DNA of 64,000 nucleotides from Daucus carota subsp. sativus (taxonomy: Eukaryota > Streptophyta > Magnoliopsida > Apiales > Apiaceae), in NCBI RefSeq assembly GCF_001625215.2, contig NC_030386.2, positions 22,600,545 through 22,664,544 on the forward strand. The letters are read 5' to 3'. How positions within the stretch are numbered: position 1 is the stretch's first letter; each line of letters begins with the position of its first letter. The translations under genes and the position numbers were made by a program. Below, one piece after another: positions 1 to 10,655 of this stretch. The notes under the pieces were generated by a model that saw nothing but the letters and a program-made list of their open reading frames with translations, was not told the DNA's origin and did no database searches.

Positions 1-932
1 TAAATTGTTGTTTGCTTTTATTCATAATTCAAAATAAAATTTTGGTTTTTCCCAAGTAGCAAATCTTCACTGAGAAGGTTCCCAATTTGCTTTGCACTTA
101 AAAAAACTGTTGCCTCCAACGTACATGACAATTAGGCTTTAGTTATACCACTACAAAATATGAAAGCTTACAGTTTTTAATGCCAGTCTTCCGGACTATA
201 CTCCTGAATGTTCTATATTCAGGTACAAGAAAATATAAGAAAGTATTTAGGGAGTAGATATAATTTTGTGAAAAACGATAGTTGCTGCACAAATTTTGTC
301 AACTACAACTCAAGTTAAATGGAACTCTTTTCCAGTGTGATGAAAGTTTTTTTAGTTCCCAAGTTTTAATTCACAGATCAAAAGCAAAAGAAAAAGAAAA
401 TATGACTTTTCTTCCGAGGAGATAAGAGGAAAGAAAATTCTTGTAATCATCTTCAGCCCCATTATTTCCAAAGTGGGAAGATTTAGGAAGGAAAGAGTTG
501 AACAATCTTATACTTTCTTTTGATCACACGATTGTCCTTTTTCACCATATTAACAAATTTAATTATCCGTCCATGTACTAACTTTCTCTTCCATGCTAAG
601 AAACCCAGCATCAGCTCAGCATGAAAAAGAAAGTTCACCTAGTATCCTTTCCCTCCACGTCTCTAAACTTTTCTCATATTCTTTTCTTCTCTCCCAATAT
701 GACTATGTTATAAGGCTAAATGTACCAAGGCATACAAACGTTTAGGAACATATAGCACTCCTAATGGCTAAAAATAAACTTCTGCAGCTAAATAGTCACA
801 CTCAAGTTATATTGCAACCAAATCTAAACCGAATTAAGAAAATATACATATTATAATCGCAGAACCGGAACTGATAACATTTCTGTAAACAATCCAAATT
901 TAAAATTTTCAAATCGGGTTATTCAAACTTAC
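1..932 (-). other. Intron or unread 3' part of the TIN1-like gene
   Basis: This AT-rich stretch follows the exon 2 donor at 932/931 on the minus strand. I see no open frame continuing the protein, so the next exon is probably outside the window. No repeat was recognised. Confidence 0.5.
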
Positions 933-1812
933 CGGCAACGAGAGCCTGACGTCCTTAGCATCCTGAATCCAGAGCTCCATTGGACCTGCCAACTGAAACG
1001 GAGCCAACTCAGGCAACCCATCATCTAAATTTCGTCTTTCCACCAATGCATTCTCATGGTCAGGCTTCACCTCACCCTTAACCACTCTAAAAATAGGCAA
1101 ATCCACATACTCCCACCTCTTGACATCCTCAATAAGCTTCACAGGAAGAAGCGTATTATCAATCTCCACGTCAAATTCATAAGCCACTGATCGACCCACT
1201 AACGTATCCCTCAAATCAAATCCAGTTATCTTAAAATCATCAGCCTGAAATCCTAAACCTTTGACAATCACTTCCTTCAAATCCTACACCATGAACAAAA
1301 CAAATAACAATAAGACACTAAATTCCACCTCAATCACCTAATCTGTACACATATACAAAATCAAACATTCCAAACTTTCGTTTCAAGTTTCAACCAAACC
1401 AAAATCACATATATGTACCAATAAAATTCTTGCTTAAATTTATTCAAACTCGAATAAATTAAAAACCCACCTCAATAATCCAGATCATTATACAACAACA
1501 TCATTCATCTTCAAAATTTCATCTCATTACTCAAAACTTCCCATACTTTACCCTATAAATTCATGATTTAATTATAAGAAAAATTCAAAACGAAAAACCC
1601 CACCTCAGTTATACAATTAAACATAAAAACGCAACATAATAATCAATAAATTTCAATTCTTGATCAAATTGAACATTAAAATACACGAAACTTACGGAGA
1701 AGGCTTTAGGATAGGGGGGATTGACGTCCGGAGATGAAATCAGAGCCGTAGAAATCGAAAATTGGATTGCCAAAACAATAAAAATACACGATTTTCTGAT
1801 CTCGAGACCCAT
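933..1812 (-). CDS. TIN1: TIN1-like (tunicamycin-induced) secretory protein, first two exons only
   Basis: Exon 1 is 1812-1696 (39 codons) and exon 2 is 1283-933 (117 codons). Both junctions are GT..AG and keep frame: donor GTAAG after 1696, acceptor TAG before 1283, donor GTAAGT after 933. Residues 1 to about 24 form a hydrophobic signal peptide (MGLEIRKSC then FIVLAIQF), followed by PDVNPPYPKAFS and then DLKEVIVKGLGF. The exon 2 text (RWEYVDLPIFRV, LAPFQLAGPMELWIQDAK) is what I know from the plant-specific TUNICAMYCIN INDUCED 1 family, an ER-stress-induced secretory-pathway protein linked in Arabidopsis to pollen surface. That identity is from memory of the family. The remaining exons, more than half of the protein, lie left of the window; positions 1-932 look intronic. 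Conservation of reading frame and splice sites argues for a live gene. Confidence 0.75.
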
Positions 1813-1973
1813 TTTTATTGTTTGGAAGGAGGAAGATTGAAGCTTTTTTTCAATTTCACCAGAAGTTTCTACACAAATTGTTTTCTTTATTGAGTTGGTA
1901 TAGGTTATGTTTGTGGATATAATAATCATAATATAAGTGTGAGATTTGAATTTGTGGTGGAAAGCTGGGCTGA

Positions 1974-2087
1974 TGACGTGGAGGTTTGGACCAATCAGAA
2001 TCGAGTAAATGATGCGCGAATGAATCTGATTGGCTGCATTGAAGGTGGACACGTGGTGATGGTGTAAGGGGGGACACGACGTCGTGT
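1974..2087 (-). promoter_or_regulatory. ACGT-core and CCAAT cluster upstream of the TIN1-like gene
   Basis: Three ACGT-core sites lie 160-280 bp upstream of the ATG: TGACGTGG at 1974-1981, the G-box CACGTG at 2050-2055, and the perfect palindrome ACACGACGTCGTGT at 2074-2087. Two CCAAT boxes (in opposite orientations) sit at 1991-1995 and 2029-2033. On the gene strand the first pair reads ATTGG, nine bases, CCACG. That is the spacing of an ER-stress response element (CCAAT-N9-CCACG) but with the CCAAT box inverted. TGACGTGG fits the bZIP60/bZIP28 unfolded-protein-response site. The sites are seen; the function is inferred from the gene's identity. Confidence 0.55.
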
Positions 2088-2126
2088 AAGTCGGTGATGG
2101 AACTTGGAAATTATCCGGTTTGTAAT

Positions 2127-2870
2127 TAGGGCTGTAAATCGATACGGACTATCCGGTGTCTCGGCTCATATTCGGCTCGAAAATATGATACATGTCTCAT
2201 ATCCGTTTTGAAAACGATCCAAATCTGGCGGAAAAATTAAGCCCGTATAATATATGATCCCGGATACGAGCACACCTATACCCGCTCAGATTCGGTCTCA
2301 TATAATTTTTCATAATATGATCCTACCCGAATAACTGAATATGATCCACGGTTCATATTCGATTCAAACTCATATACCTATTATATTTTAACACCATCAT
2401 ATTTGCAAGTAAATAGTCATCATTTTATAAAATTGTACTATCTTATTTAAGTTTATATCTTCATAAAATATGATTTATTTAATGTGATAATGCTTATTAT
2501 CTTCATATATATTTAATAAATGACATATACCAACACATAACTATAAGTTATAATTCAAAATTATTATACTTTATAATATTATGTTTACTTGGACTAAATG
2601 ATAATTATTTGAACAACAAAAATAATAATGATATTTGATGTTAGTGGATCATATCCGGCTCATATTCGATGGATCATAAACTACCCGGTTAAAAAATAGA
2701 AAATACGATACTGGATCATATCCGGTTCGGATCCGAATCTCAAATACCCGGGATCGGTTTATACCCGAATAAAACGATCCCGGACCCAAATCTGGACAAC
2801 CTAAAAATAATATGATCCGGTACTTGAGCAGAGGGGTACCCGGGATCACCCGGATCATTTTACAGCCCTA
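2127..2870. mobile_element. 744-bp non-autonomous hAT-type element
   Basis: The ends are perfect 12-bp inverted repeats, TAGGGCTGTAAA at 2127-2138 and its complement at 2859-2870. The element is flanked by a perfect 8-bp target-site duplication TTTGTAAT (2119-2126 and 2871-2878), the hAT hallmark. The interior has no transposase. It is full of short CCGGATCAT / ATATCCGG-like repeats within a few hundred bases of each end, resembling subterminal binding sites. Confidence 0.9.
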
Positions 2871-2957
2871 TTTGTAATGCAACTCTTCAACTATGTGATC
2901 CTGCTAATATTAAAAAGAAAAATGAAAAATTTTAGGGTATTTATAAAATATACCACT

Positions 2958-3173
2958 TGTTATAAATAATATATTTATGTGGATGTCCTTTGGCTTTTCA
3001 CTAGCCAAACCTTTAGCTTTTCACTAACTAGACCTTTGGTTTACTTATAACTGATTTTGTAATCTTATATAAAGGACATGTGTGTAACACATATGATATA
3101 TACAATCACATCTTCTCCTTTCTCTCTTGTCTATCTCTCTCAACAATCTCTTTACATATATTATTACATAACA
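2958..3173 (+). repeat. 5' LTR of the copia element
   Basis: 216 bp, TGTTAT...ATAACA. It contains TATATAAAGG (about 3067-3076) as a likely TATA box, followed by a CT-rich leader (TCTCTCTTGTCTATCTCTCT). By eye it is identical to the 3' copy. Confidence 0.9.
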
Positions 3174-6100
3174 CGTTATCAGCACGATTCGCTATTCTGT
3201 TTTGTTTCTATGTTGTAAGATTCGCTATTCGTGTACTCATATTCAAAAGGATCATGATTTGAAAATTTGAGATGGGATAATCGACGAGCACTTATTTTGG
3301 TGCAAAGAGCGAGTTATACTTTCGGATGGTAAAGGTTTTTATCATTGATTTGGGTAAAGAATTTTCTTGAAGCAAGGGATCTTGAACTTACAAGAATGTA
3401 AGATTTTAAGGTACGCCTCCTTTCACTATTCTTTACATTTTATGATATTATACTAAATAAACGTCTATGTTTGAGTTATATGTTAATCTTGCATTTCTCA
3501 AAAAAAAAAAAAAAAATCACACTAAATTTGTTGTTTGTCAGAATTAATAGATTTAAGATATTTGTCCATCAATTTTCTACAACTTTAATTGGTTAAGATT
3601 TACGATATTATATATGTAAGTTTGTGAATTCATCTACATTTACATATGCATGGTATGACTTCGGTTGTAGGTATTGTAAATTGTTTTCTATCTAGTTTGA
3701 GTAACATATATTTGCTTAATCTTAATATGTTTGTGTCTCTCTCTGTATATTTGTTATTATTGATTGGTTTGATATTGGCATAGTAAATTGTTTACTTGGC
3801 TATGATTAATATCTTCCATGTTATATTATATTTTTAGTGATCATGCTTATGTTTACTTTTGTTTAACTTTTGTGGATGATATTGGTATATGTTTTAGTCC
3901 ATCAGAATTTATTGAGCTTATACTCGTTGTAAAGGTCTTTTGATCATCTACAATTTTTCTTTTTCGCGTATTTCTAAAATCTGCCTATAAGTATGCCAAA
4001 ATCTGCATTTTGTGTAATCTGATTATATGATGCAAGTTGATTTGCTGTCACTTCTAAAATTCATAGTAAATTGAATATTGATCCAAATATTATGAACGAT
4101 ACCATTCTGGAAATCTCTTTTCGATATCTACGTTTTGTCTTTACATTCCATTATCATATTATGTGATTTTGATGTCTTAAATATCAAAATACTATCATAA
4201 TCAGGAGCTGATTCTGCATTTGCAGTCCACAAATATTTGTTTTCTGAATTCATTACTTGTTCGTTTTTAACGAGCCTTACCATTCTGGAAAGGTCTCAGA
4301 ATATCCTACGTTTTTCGTGTTTTATACATTTCCAGATAAAATGATCTTCATAGAGTAAATTGGTATTCTTTGAAACTGGTCAGTTTTGACTTTATCATAA
4401 TTCTATGACTTTATCATAGAGCAAATTGATACTCTTTGATTTCTGATATTGGATTAATATGTTTTGAGATTATTTTTGATAATGTATCAAGTATGATAGT
4501 AGGTTGTCCTAATTATTAAAAGTCATATATGCATCTCTCTAATCCAAAAGTTGATTTCCTTAAAGTCATTATCTACTTCAAATTGAGATTTGAATTGATA
4601 CTAAGCTTAATTATCATAATAAGCAGATTGTGCATACTAATTAGTGGCATAGCTAATATCTTTATGAAGAATGCAAAAATTCTCTATCATTCTTATTTAT
4701 GTGAATCATTTGTGACTTTATATCTAGTCGTTGTCTATATATCCTCGATTAATATATATTAAAAAGGTCCTTGCATGTCTCTATATTTAATCATTGAATT
4801 TATGTGATCACTTAAAGTTTTGAGAAAGTGAAAAACAACATGTTTTGTGATTTAGATGAGATGGTTTGGTGACCACACACACTACGTCACTTATATCAAG
4901 TTGTCCTCCTCACATATTAACATATATTACATATTCATGCTTCAAATACATGTTATTTCGAAATCTTTATATGATATCTTGGTAAATGATAAAATCATTA
5001 TGTGCCTTTGTGATTTTTAAACTTGGGATTTTTAAAGGTGATTTTTATCCCACTTGAGCTAAATGATGTTGGTATTATCTACAACACCTATTTGACGTTG
5101 TTTTTAATAGATTGAGTATATGATTGCAAGCAGAAGTTGCACGAAATAACAACCATAAGTTGTCTCTATATAATAAAATTAGTTTATTTTTTATCACACA
5201 TTTTTTATATGTTTAATTTCTGAAGATGAAAGATGTCAACATAGTATATATAATATGTTTAAACACTTGATTACATTCCATAAGAATGATATAGTGGTAT
5301 AATATTCAATTTATGAGTTTATCTTAAATGATATAATACCCCTGAAGGATGGTTCTATATAAAGAATAGTATAATATTTGGATATAATAGAATAAATATT
5401 ATATTGTATCCCGTAGATACAATATTATGAAATTGATGAAATATTTGGGTTGTTAAGTTCATGAGTTGATATCGTGACTAAATGTGGTTTACTAAATTTG
5501 AATTATTGATGAAAGGATTATGAATTGCAACAAATGATACCGTACCATAATGTGACAGTATTAGAAAATCAGAGGATATCAACCATGATGGTAGCAATGG
5601 TCATGACATTACAAATACTTTAAATCATATATTCTTATTATGTGTATAAGAAATATTTCTCTCGATTGATATAAAGATGACTAGTATCAATACTTCGTAT
5701 CTAAAATGAGTCATCCAAAAGGGAGGATTATATAGGATGTCTCATTATAATTTTTCTAAATATAAGACTCGGGAAGAGAAAGTATAAAGCTCCGGAAGAG
5801 CATATATAAGGCTCCTGAAGAGCATGCACAAGGCTCTCGAAGGGCATATATATTTATCTACTCTCTGAAGTAAATTTTACCCCAGAAGAGCATGTATAGA
5901 ATTGATGCAATTATACTCTCCCAAGAAAATTGAAGAATGAAATTTGATATGATTATCGCATTGAGATATCAAGTGCCTTTAAATATTGAGTCTAATTCAT
6001 TGCACTAAAAGTAATTTGGAGAAAGATTCTCCACTAATTTATAATAAGCATAACTGAAATTGATTTTGAAGTAAACCAGAAGTTTACTTATAAGGTTATA

Positions 6101-8732
6101 GTTTGGCCTGACTAGCTAAGCCATCTTAATGATAAAGATGTGAATAGTAATTAATATTTTATATGGACTTTTGTTGAAGAGCCTGTAGATTTTGAAGTAA
6201 ACCAGAAGTTTTTTCTTCTCAGTGATACATGTATTATTTAAGGCAAAATTGATCACCAGCAAAGATATAGTTGTGATTTTTCATCTTTGAGAATGAATAG
6301 ATGAAAATATGACATGAGTTATAAATATCCCATTATTGAATAGTGAGACATGTGAAAAATATACGAAGTTATTATCAACTTGCATCCTGAAGTATGCAAG
6401 CTTTGTTATTTGGAATATATGCTTATAATGCTGGTGAATCTCATAACGAGTGTTATCTCGTCCATAATAATTGTTGAGTATTTTGTATCACATATTTATC
6501 GATTCGCATCATATAAACAATTGTTATTAATCTCCCCCCATCATACATAAATTATTTGATCATCATAGATTTTCCACCACGTTAGTAAGATCGATTCATA
6601 TATTACATATGAGTGCATTTGGAATCATCAATATGTATTTGTTATGACTTGATGAGTTGTTTTCTCAAAATCAGGGGGAGAAAATAAATAGCCGGTGAAA
6701 ATAGAAGTATAAGAATGAATTATCATTGCCTCATCTTGATCCTCAAAATAAAGAATATGAACCAGAAGTTCATAAGATAATTCATTTTGATGACCAAAAA
6801 TAGTGACTATGACACAAACACCGGCTACATATGCTCCTATGATATTAATGTCGCAGAAGGACAACCTCAAGATATTGTTATGTCTAAAGAACGCCTGAAG
6901 CGTGATAGGCAAGTTGGTTCCATATATATATCTTATACCAAAAAAGGTGAAAAGGAGCAATAATTGATGATGGCTGGATTGAGAAATCAATAATTTTTGA
7001 AGGATCTCCGGAAGAGATTATAGATATGACATCGAAGGATCTCCGGAAGAGATTATGGACATGACAAATTAGAGAAAATAAAAGTAATGAAAATTATTGA
7101 GATCTCGATATACTATGTCTTGTCCAGAATATAGTGGAACCATAAATCGAATCGACGTCGATGATATTTATAGAACTTGAGGTTATTGATAACAATGAGG
7201 ATCATGAAGCAAAATCTGTTAGAAAATATTGATATAATTGGCCAAAGAATAAAGGATATAACTGAGGCAATTATAAAGAAAAATTATTTGGACCAGTAGT
7301 CCTCTCACACCCGAAATTGTGAAAATAGTGCGCCGTATGAATCATTATCTCTTAATAGAGAAATATTTGAAACTGCAGTTAACACACCTAAAGGTGTCAA
7401 GTCAGTGGGATATGAAAGGTTTTTGTGAAAACAAAATGAAGTTTCAAAAAATAAATAAATTATTATGTGAAACTCAGATATTTGTATGATGACCTTGTAT
7501 TGGTCATGAAGAGTAATAGTATTTGTGGTGGAAATGATTATTTGATTGCGAAATAGTCCCGCAATATGTGAAGGTTCGATTTAAGTTTTATACGACCCAC
7601 TTGACAATAATCATCCTAGAAGGATCTTAACTGCCAGAAGCAGTATAACAAACTCTCGAGAACTACACCCTCTCAAATGGAAGAGGGATTCGGACCAGCA
7701 GTCCAACACAAAATTATTTTGACAAATACATGTTATCATTATATATCAAATTATAGGTGACAACTCATAAAGTCTCTGGCCAGAGCAGATGGAAACTAGA
7801 ATGTGTTTCTAGTTAACATTGAATTGAGTTGCACCTGATTAAAATACTATATGTTATATTATGTGATAAAATGTTTCTTGGTGTATATATTGGAAGAAGA
7901 ATTTCTCTTTGGATGAATGATATATTGTCATATGTGAATCCCACAAGGATTATAAATACACGATAGTACACTAACTTTTGTGAACACTTGAAAGAAATTC
8001 TCGGTAATGAAGTACCGTATCTAAGTAAACTACAACATGTTTTATCATACACGTTTTGACATAATTATAAATTTATTAAAAGTTGGTTTTCCGCTTTTGA
8101 TTAGTATTCATTGCTAAGTAATTGCTCGCTCTAAAGGCGTGTGAATCTTGAGAGTTTATTCAATCTCCACTAATCAATCTCATAAGGTTTTTAAGTTAAT
8201 TTTGCAGGAGCAAAGTCCTCATTTCAATTAATATTAACGGTGGATCAAAATTGATTAAATTATATTGGAGTTTTTCTTTTGGTATAAAATGAGTTTTTGC
8301 AGGAACTTCTTCCACAATATTTTGACTTCGGCAATCTAAGATGGCTAAAGCTGGAGAAACAGTGTAGCATGACAAGGATGAGAACTCCACCGACTATATA
8401 TATATGAAAGCTCCACTGACTGCTTATGATAGCTACAACCCAATGAAGGCACTTTTAACATATATTTGAGAAGTTCTGGAACAGAGGAGCTCTTCAACTT
8501 AGAGATATTATTTAATATAATCATGAGGGGGAGCAAATGCACACTGCACTCTTTTTTCCTTATCCATGGTTTTTCCCACTGGGTTTTCCTGGAAAGGTTT
8601 TTAACGAGGCAGCATCACGTGCACATTATGAAATAGATATTTTTGTTCCTTCGCTTGGTTTTTATCCCACAGGGTTTTTCCAAGAAGGCTATAACGAGAC
8701 ATTATTTCGTTTGACGGACATCCAAGGGGGAG

Positions 8733-8948
8733 TGTTATAAATAATATATTTATGTGGATGTCCTTTGGCTTTTCACTAGCCAAACCTTTAGCTTTTCACT
8801 AACTAGACCTTTGGTTTACTTATAACTGATTTTGTAATCTTATATAAAGGACATGTGTGTAACACATATGATATATACAATCACATCTTCTCCTTTCTCT
8901 CTTGTCTATCTCTCTCAACAATCTCTTTACATATATTATTACATAACA
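8733..8948 (+). repeat. 3' LTR of the copia element
   Basis: 216 bp, reads the same as the 5' LTR at every position compared. Preceded by the purine tract and by a 3' untranslated part with two diverged copies of a motif (CCCACTGGGTTTTCCTGG at about 8576 and CCCACAGGGTTTTTCCAAG at about 8664) typical of copia 3' ends. Confidence 0.9.
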
Positions 8949-9327
8949 CCACTTTTTAACATATTAATTGCAATAATACTACTTATCTCAAAAACTTGCA
9001 CATTTACGTTCATTTCTCTAAACTTGCCTATAGTTTGCAAGTATACGGTACTTCTCTCCGCTTCACTCTTCACACCTCTTTCCTCTCTCTCATCGTTCCC
9101 TCTCTTCACTCTCTCTCTCTCTCTCTCTGCTCCCTCCCTCCGTTCCTTCTCTTCACTCTCTCCCCGCTGCCTCTCTTCATTCATTTTCTTTGCCTCTCTA
9201 TCCTCGCTTTCTCTCAATCGGCAAAATGAATCGGGTCTTAGATTTTTAAGAAATCGATTCAAACTCGATTAAACGATTGTATTGTTGGTGGTTGATGATT
9301 GTATGTATTTACGGGGTTGATCGTTGA

Positions 9328-9500
9328 TGGCGGTTTCGTTGTTTGACGGCGATGCGTCGGTGTTGATGGTCGCCGGACTTAAGCAAAGTAGCAAGAGTCA
9401 AGATGAAGAACGCGAGAAGGGGGTTATGAAAGATGGGCAGATGGGGATTGTCGTGATTGCCCAGGTTGCGGGGTGTGAGGAGGTGTGGGAGAGTTTCGTA
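9328..9500 (+). pseudogene. Coding-like fragment of unknown origin inside the TIR element
   Basis: A CT-rich leader (9050-9230) precedes a GC-richer open stretch, ATGGCGGTTTCG... (MAVSLFDGDASVLMVAG ... GIVVIAQVAGCEEVWESF), that ends in a good splice donor TTCGTAAG at about 9496-9503. Base composition differs sharply from the surrounding AT-rich DNA. I do not recognise the parent gene. It looks like the 5' end of a captured host gene (leader, first exon, donor), but this is inference. Translation beyond the donor stops quickly. Confidence 0.4.
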
Positions 9501-10401
9501 AGGTTGGTTTGTTGGTTGATTTGTTAGATTTTAGTTGATTTTGTGGTTTCTAGTTTGTTGTTTTAGTTACTTTTTAGGTTGCAATGTTTGGCCCCGCAGG
9601 GCACTGGTTTTTCGACTTTTGCAACCACTTGCAATTTATTATGCAACTAAACGTAATTTCAAAAGATTTTTTTAAAGTTGTATTTGTGGTTGCATATATG
9701 GTTGCTAGAGTTGCAGATATAGTTGCATATGCAACCACCGTATTTTTGCAAATATATTTTGATGTATAGTATTTTTGCAATTTGTTTTAAAAAATGAAAG
9801 TAATTTTGCAAAAAATCATTTAAACTTGAGTATTTATGAGAAAAACCCTTAATTTTAATCGAAATGTGTATTTTGTGTTGACATCGATAACTCTAATTAT
9901 TAAATTTCATAATATCAATTGTCACATCATTATATATAATTTTTTTATACATAATTTTGTGCACGTAGTACTGCTTAATTATAAAGTGTTCGAAGGATAT
10001 ATTTTGCAACTATAAATACAAATTCGTAAATAAATTTAATTCAGTATAACTTTTTTATCAAAAAAATGAAATTTTTTTGATTTAATTTTTAAGTTTTAGA
10101 TTTCACTGATAATACTTAAGGTTTGAAGTTTTTTTTTTAAAAAAATTAATTTTTAAATATCGATTTTAATATTTAACTTCTAAATAATAATGATCCCTAT
10201 ATAAAGATCTAAACTCTAATTGGCCAACAAGTAGTTTTAAAATGTGCGCATGAACAAAAATTAGAATTATTTAATTTTTCTCTTTATTTTTCCGCAACCA
10301 TAGTAAGTTTTGGTTCAAATGAATGTCACGGGTGGGCCTCGTCCGATCAAATTGATGGTTCAAATAGCCCACATCTGAGTGCCCAGTTTACATGACTTCT
10401 C

Positions 10402-10626
10402 TGTTAGGAAATGAGATGTTTATTAAGAGTAAAGACAGTTACAAGATTACAGAAAGATGGAAGAATGAGAAGAATACAAGAGGGAGATACAGAATATCTA
10501 ATTGAACATTTACGATGCCTTCTCCTACCCTTTCTGTTTGTATTTATACAGCTGTTCCTAACGGAACTCCTAACGGAATTTCCCCCCATAATGATTCCGT
10601 TATGAGAACATTCCCGAACCATGACA
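10402..10626 (-). repeat. 3' LTR of the gypsy chromovirus
   Basis: Lies downstream of pol on the element's own strand. It differs from the other LTR by CTCCTAACGG versus TTCTAACGG (one base) and by one extra C in a C run. Confidence 0.9.
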
Positions 10627-10655
10627 ATTGCCCCTCCATAAGAGCAAGCTTGACC

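Larger units (their letters stand above)
2958..8948 (+). mobile_element. Ty1/copia LTR retrotransposon, complete ends but decayed coding region
   Basis: Two 216-bp LTRs (2958-3173 and 8733-8948) start TGTTAT and end ATAACA and read identically. The target-site duplication CCACT is at 2953-2957 and 8949-8953. Just inside the left LTR is a tRNA-Met-like primer site (GTTATCAGCACGA, 3175-3187); just before the right LTR is a purine tract AAGGGGGAG (8724-8732). Between them there is no long ORF. Decayed copia pol is readable in broken frames: about 6735-6780 LDPQNKEYEPEVHKIIH, about 6885-6920 ERLKRDRQVGS (the copia linker before RT), and about 7395-7440, matching the start of RT. Integrase, RT and RNase H are riddled with stops. 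Confidence 0.9.
2930..9850. mobile_element. Degenerate TIR (Mutator-like?) element carrying a gene-like fragment, split by a copia insertion
   Basis: If the copia element at 2958-8948 is removed, the left end (from about 2930: AGGGTATTTATAAAATA, then AATTGCAATAATACTAC) resembles the inverted right end (about 9770-9850: AAGGGTTTTTCTCATAAATA, then TTGCAAAATTAC) over roughly 80-100 bp. Long degenerate AT-rich TIRs with repeated TTGCAA words are typical of plant MULEs. No clean 9-bp target-site duplication was found. Inside lie a CT-rich leader and a coding-like fragment (9328-9500). Assignment to MULE is inference. Confidence 0.4.

Noticed and set aside
3080..3262. 60-codon ORF at the left copia LTR
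   Set aside because: Spans the LTR/primer-site border; leader sequence, not coding.
8853..9272. Overlapping ORFs of 139, 107 and 77 codons
   Set aside because: They lie in the LTR end and the CT-rich leader; composition is low-complexity (Ser/Leu or Glu/Arg runs).
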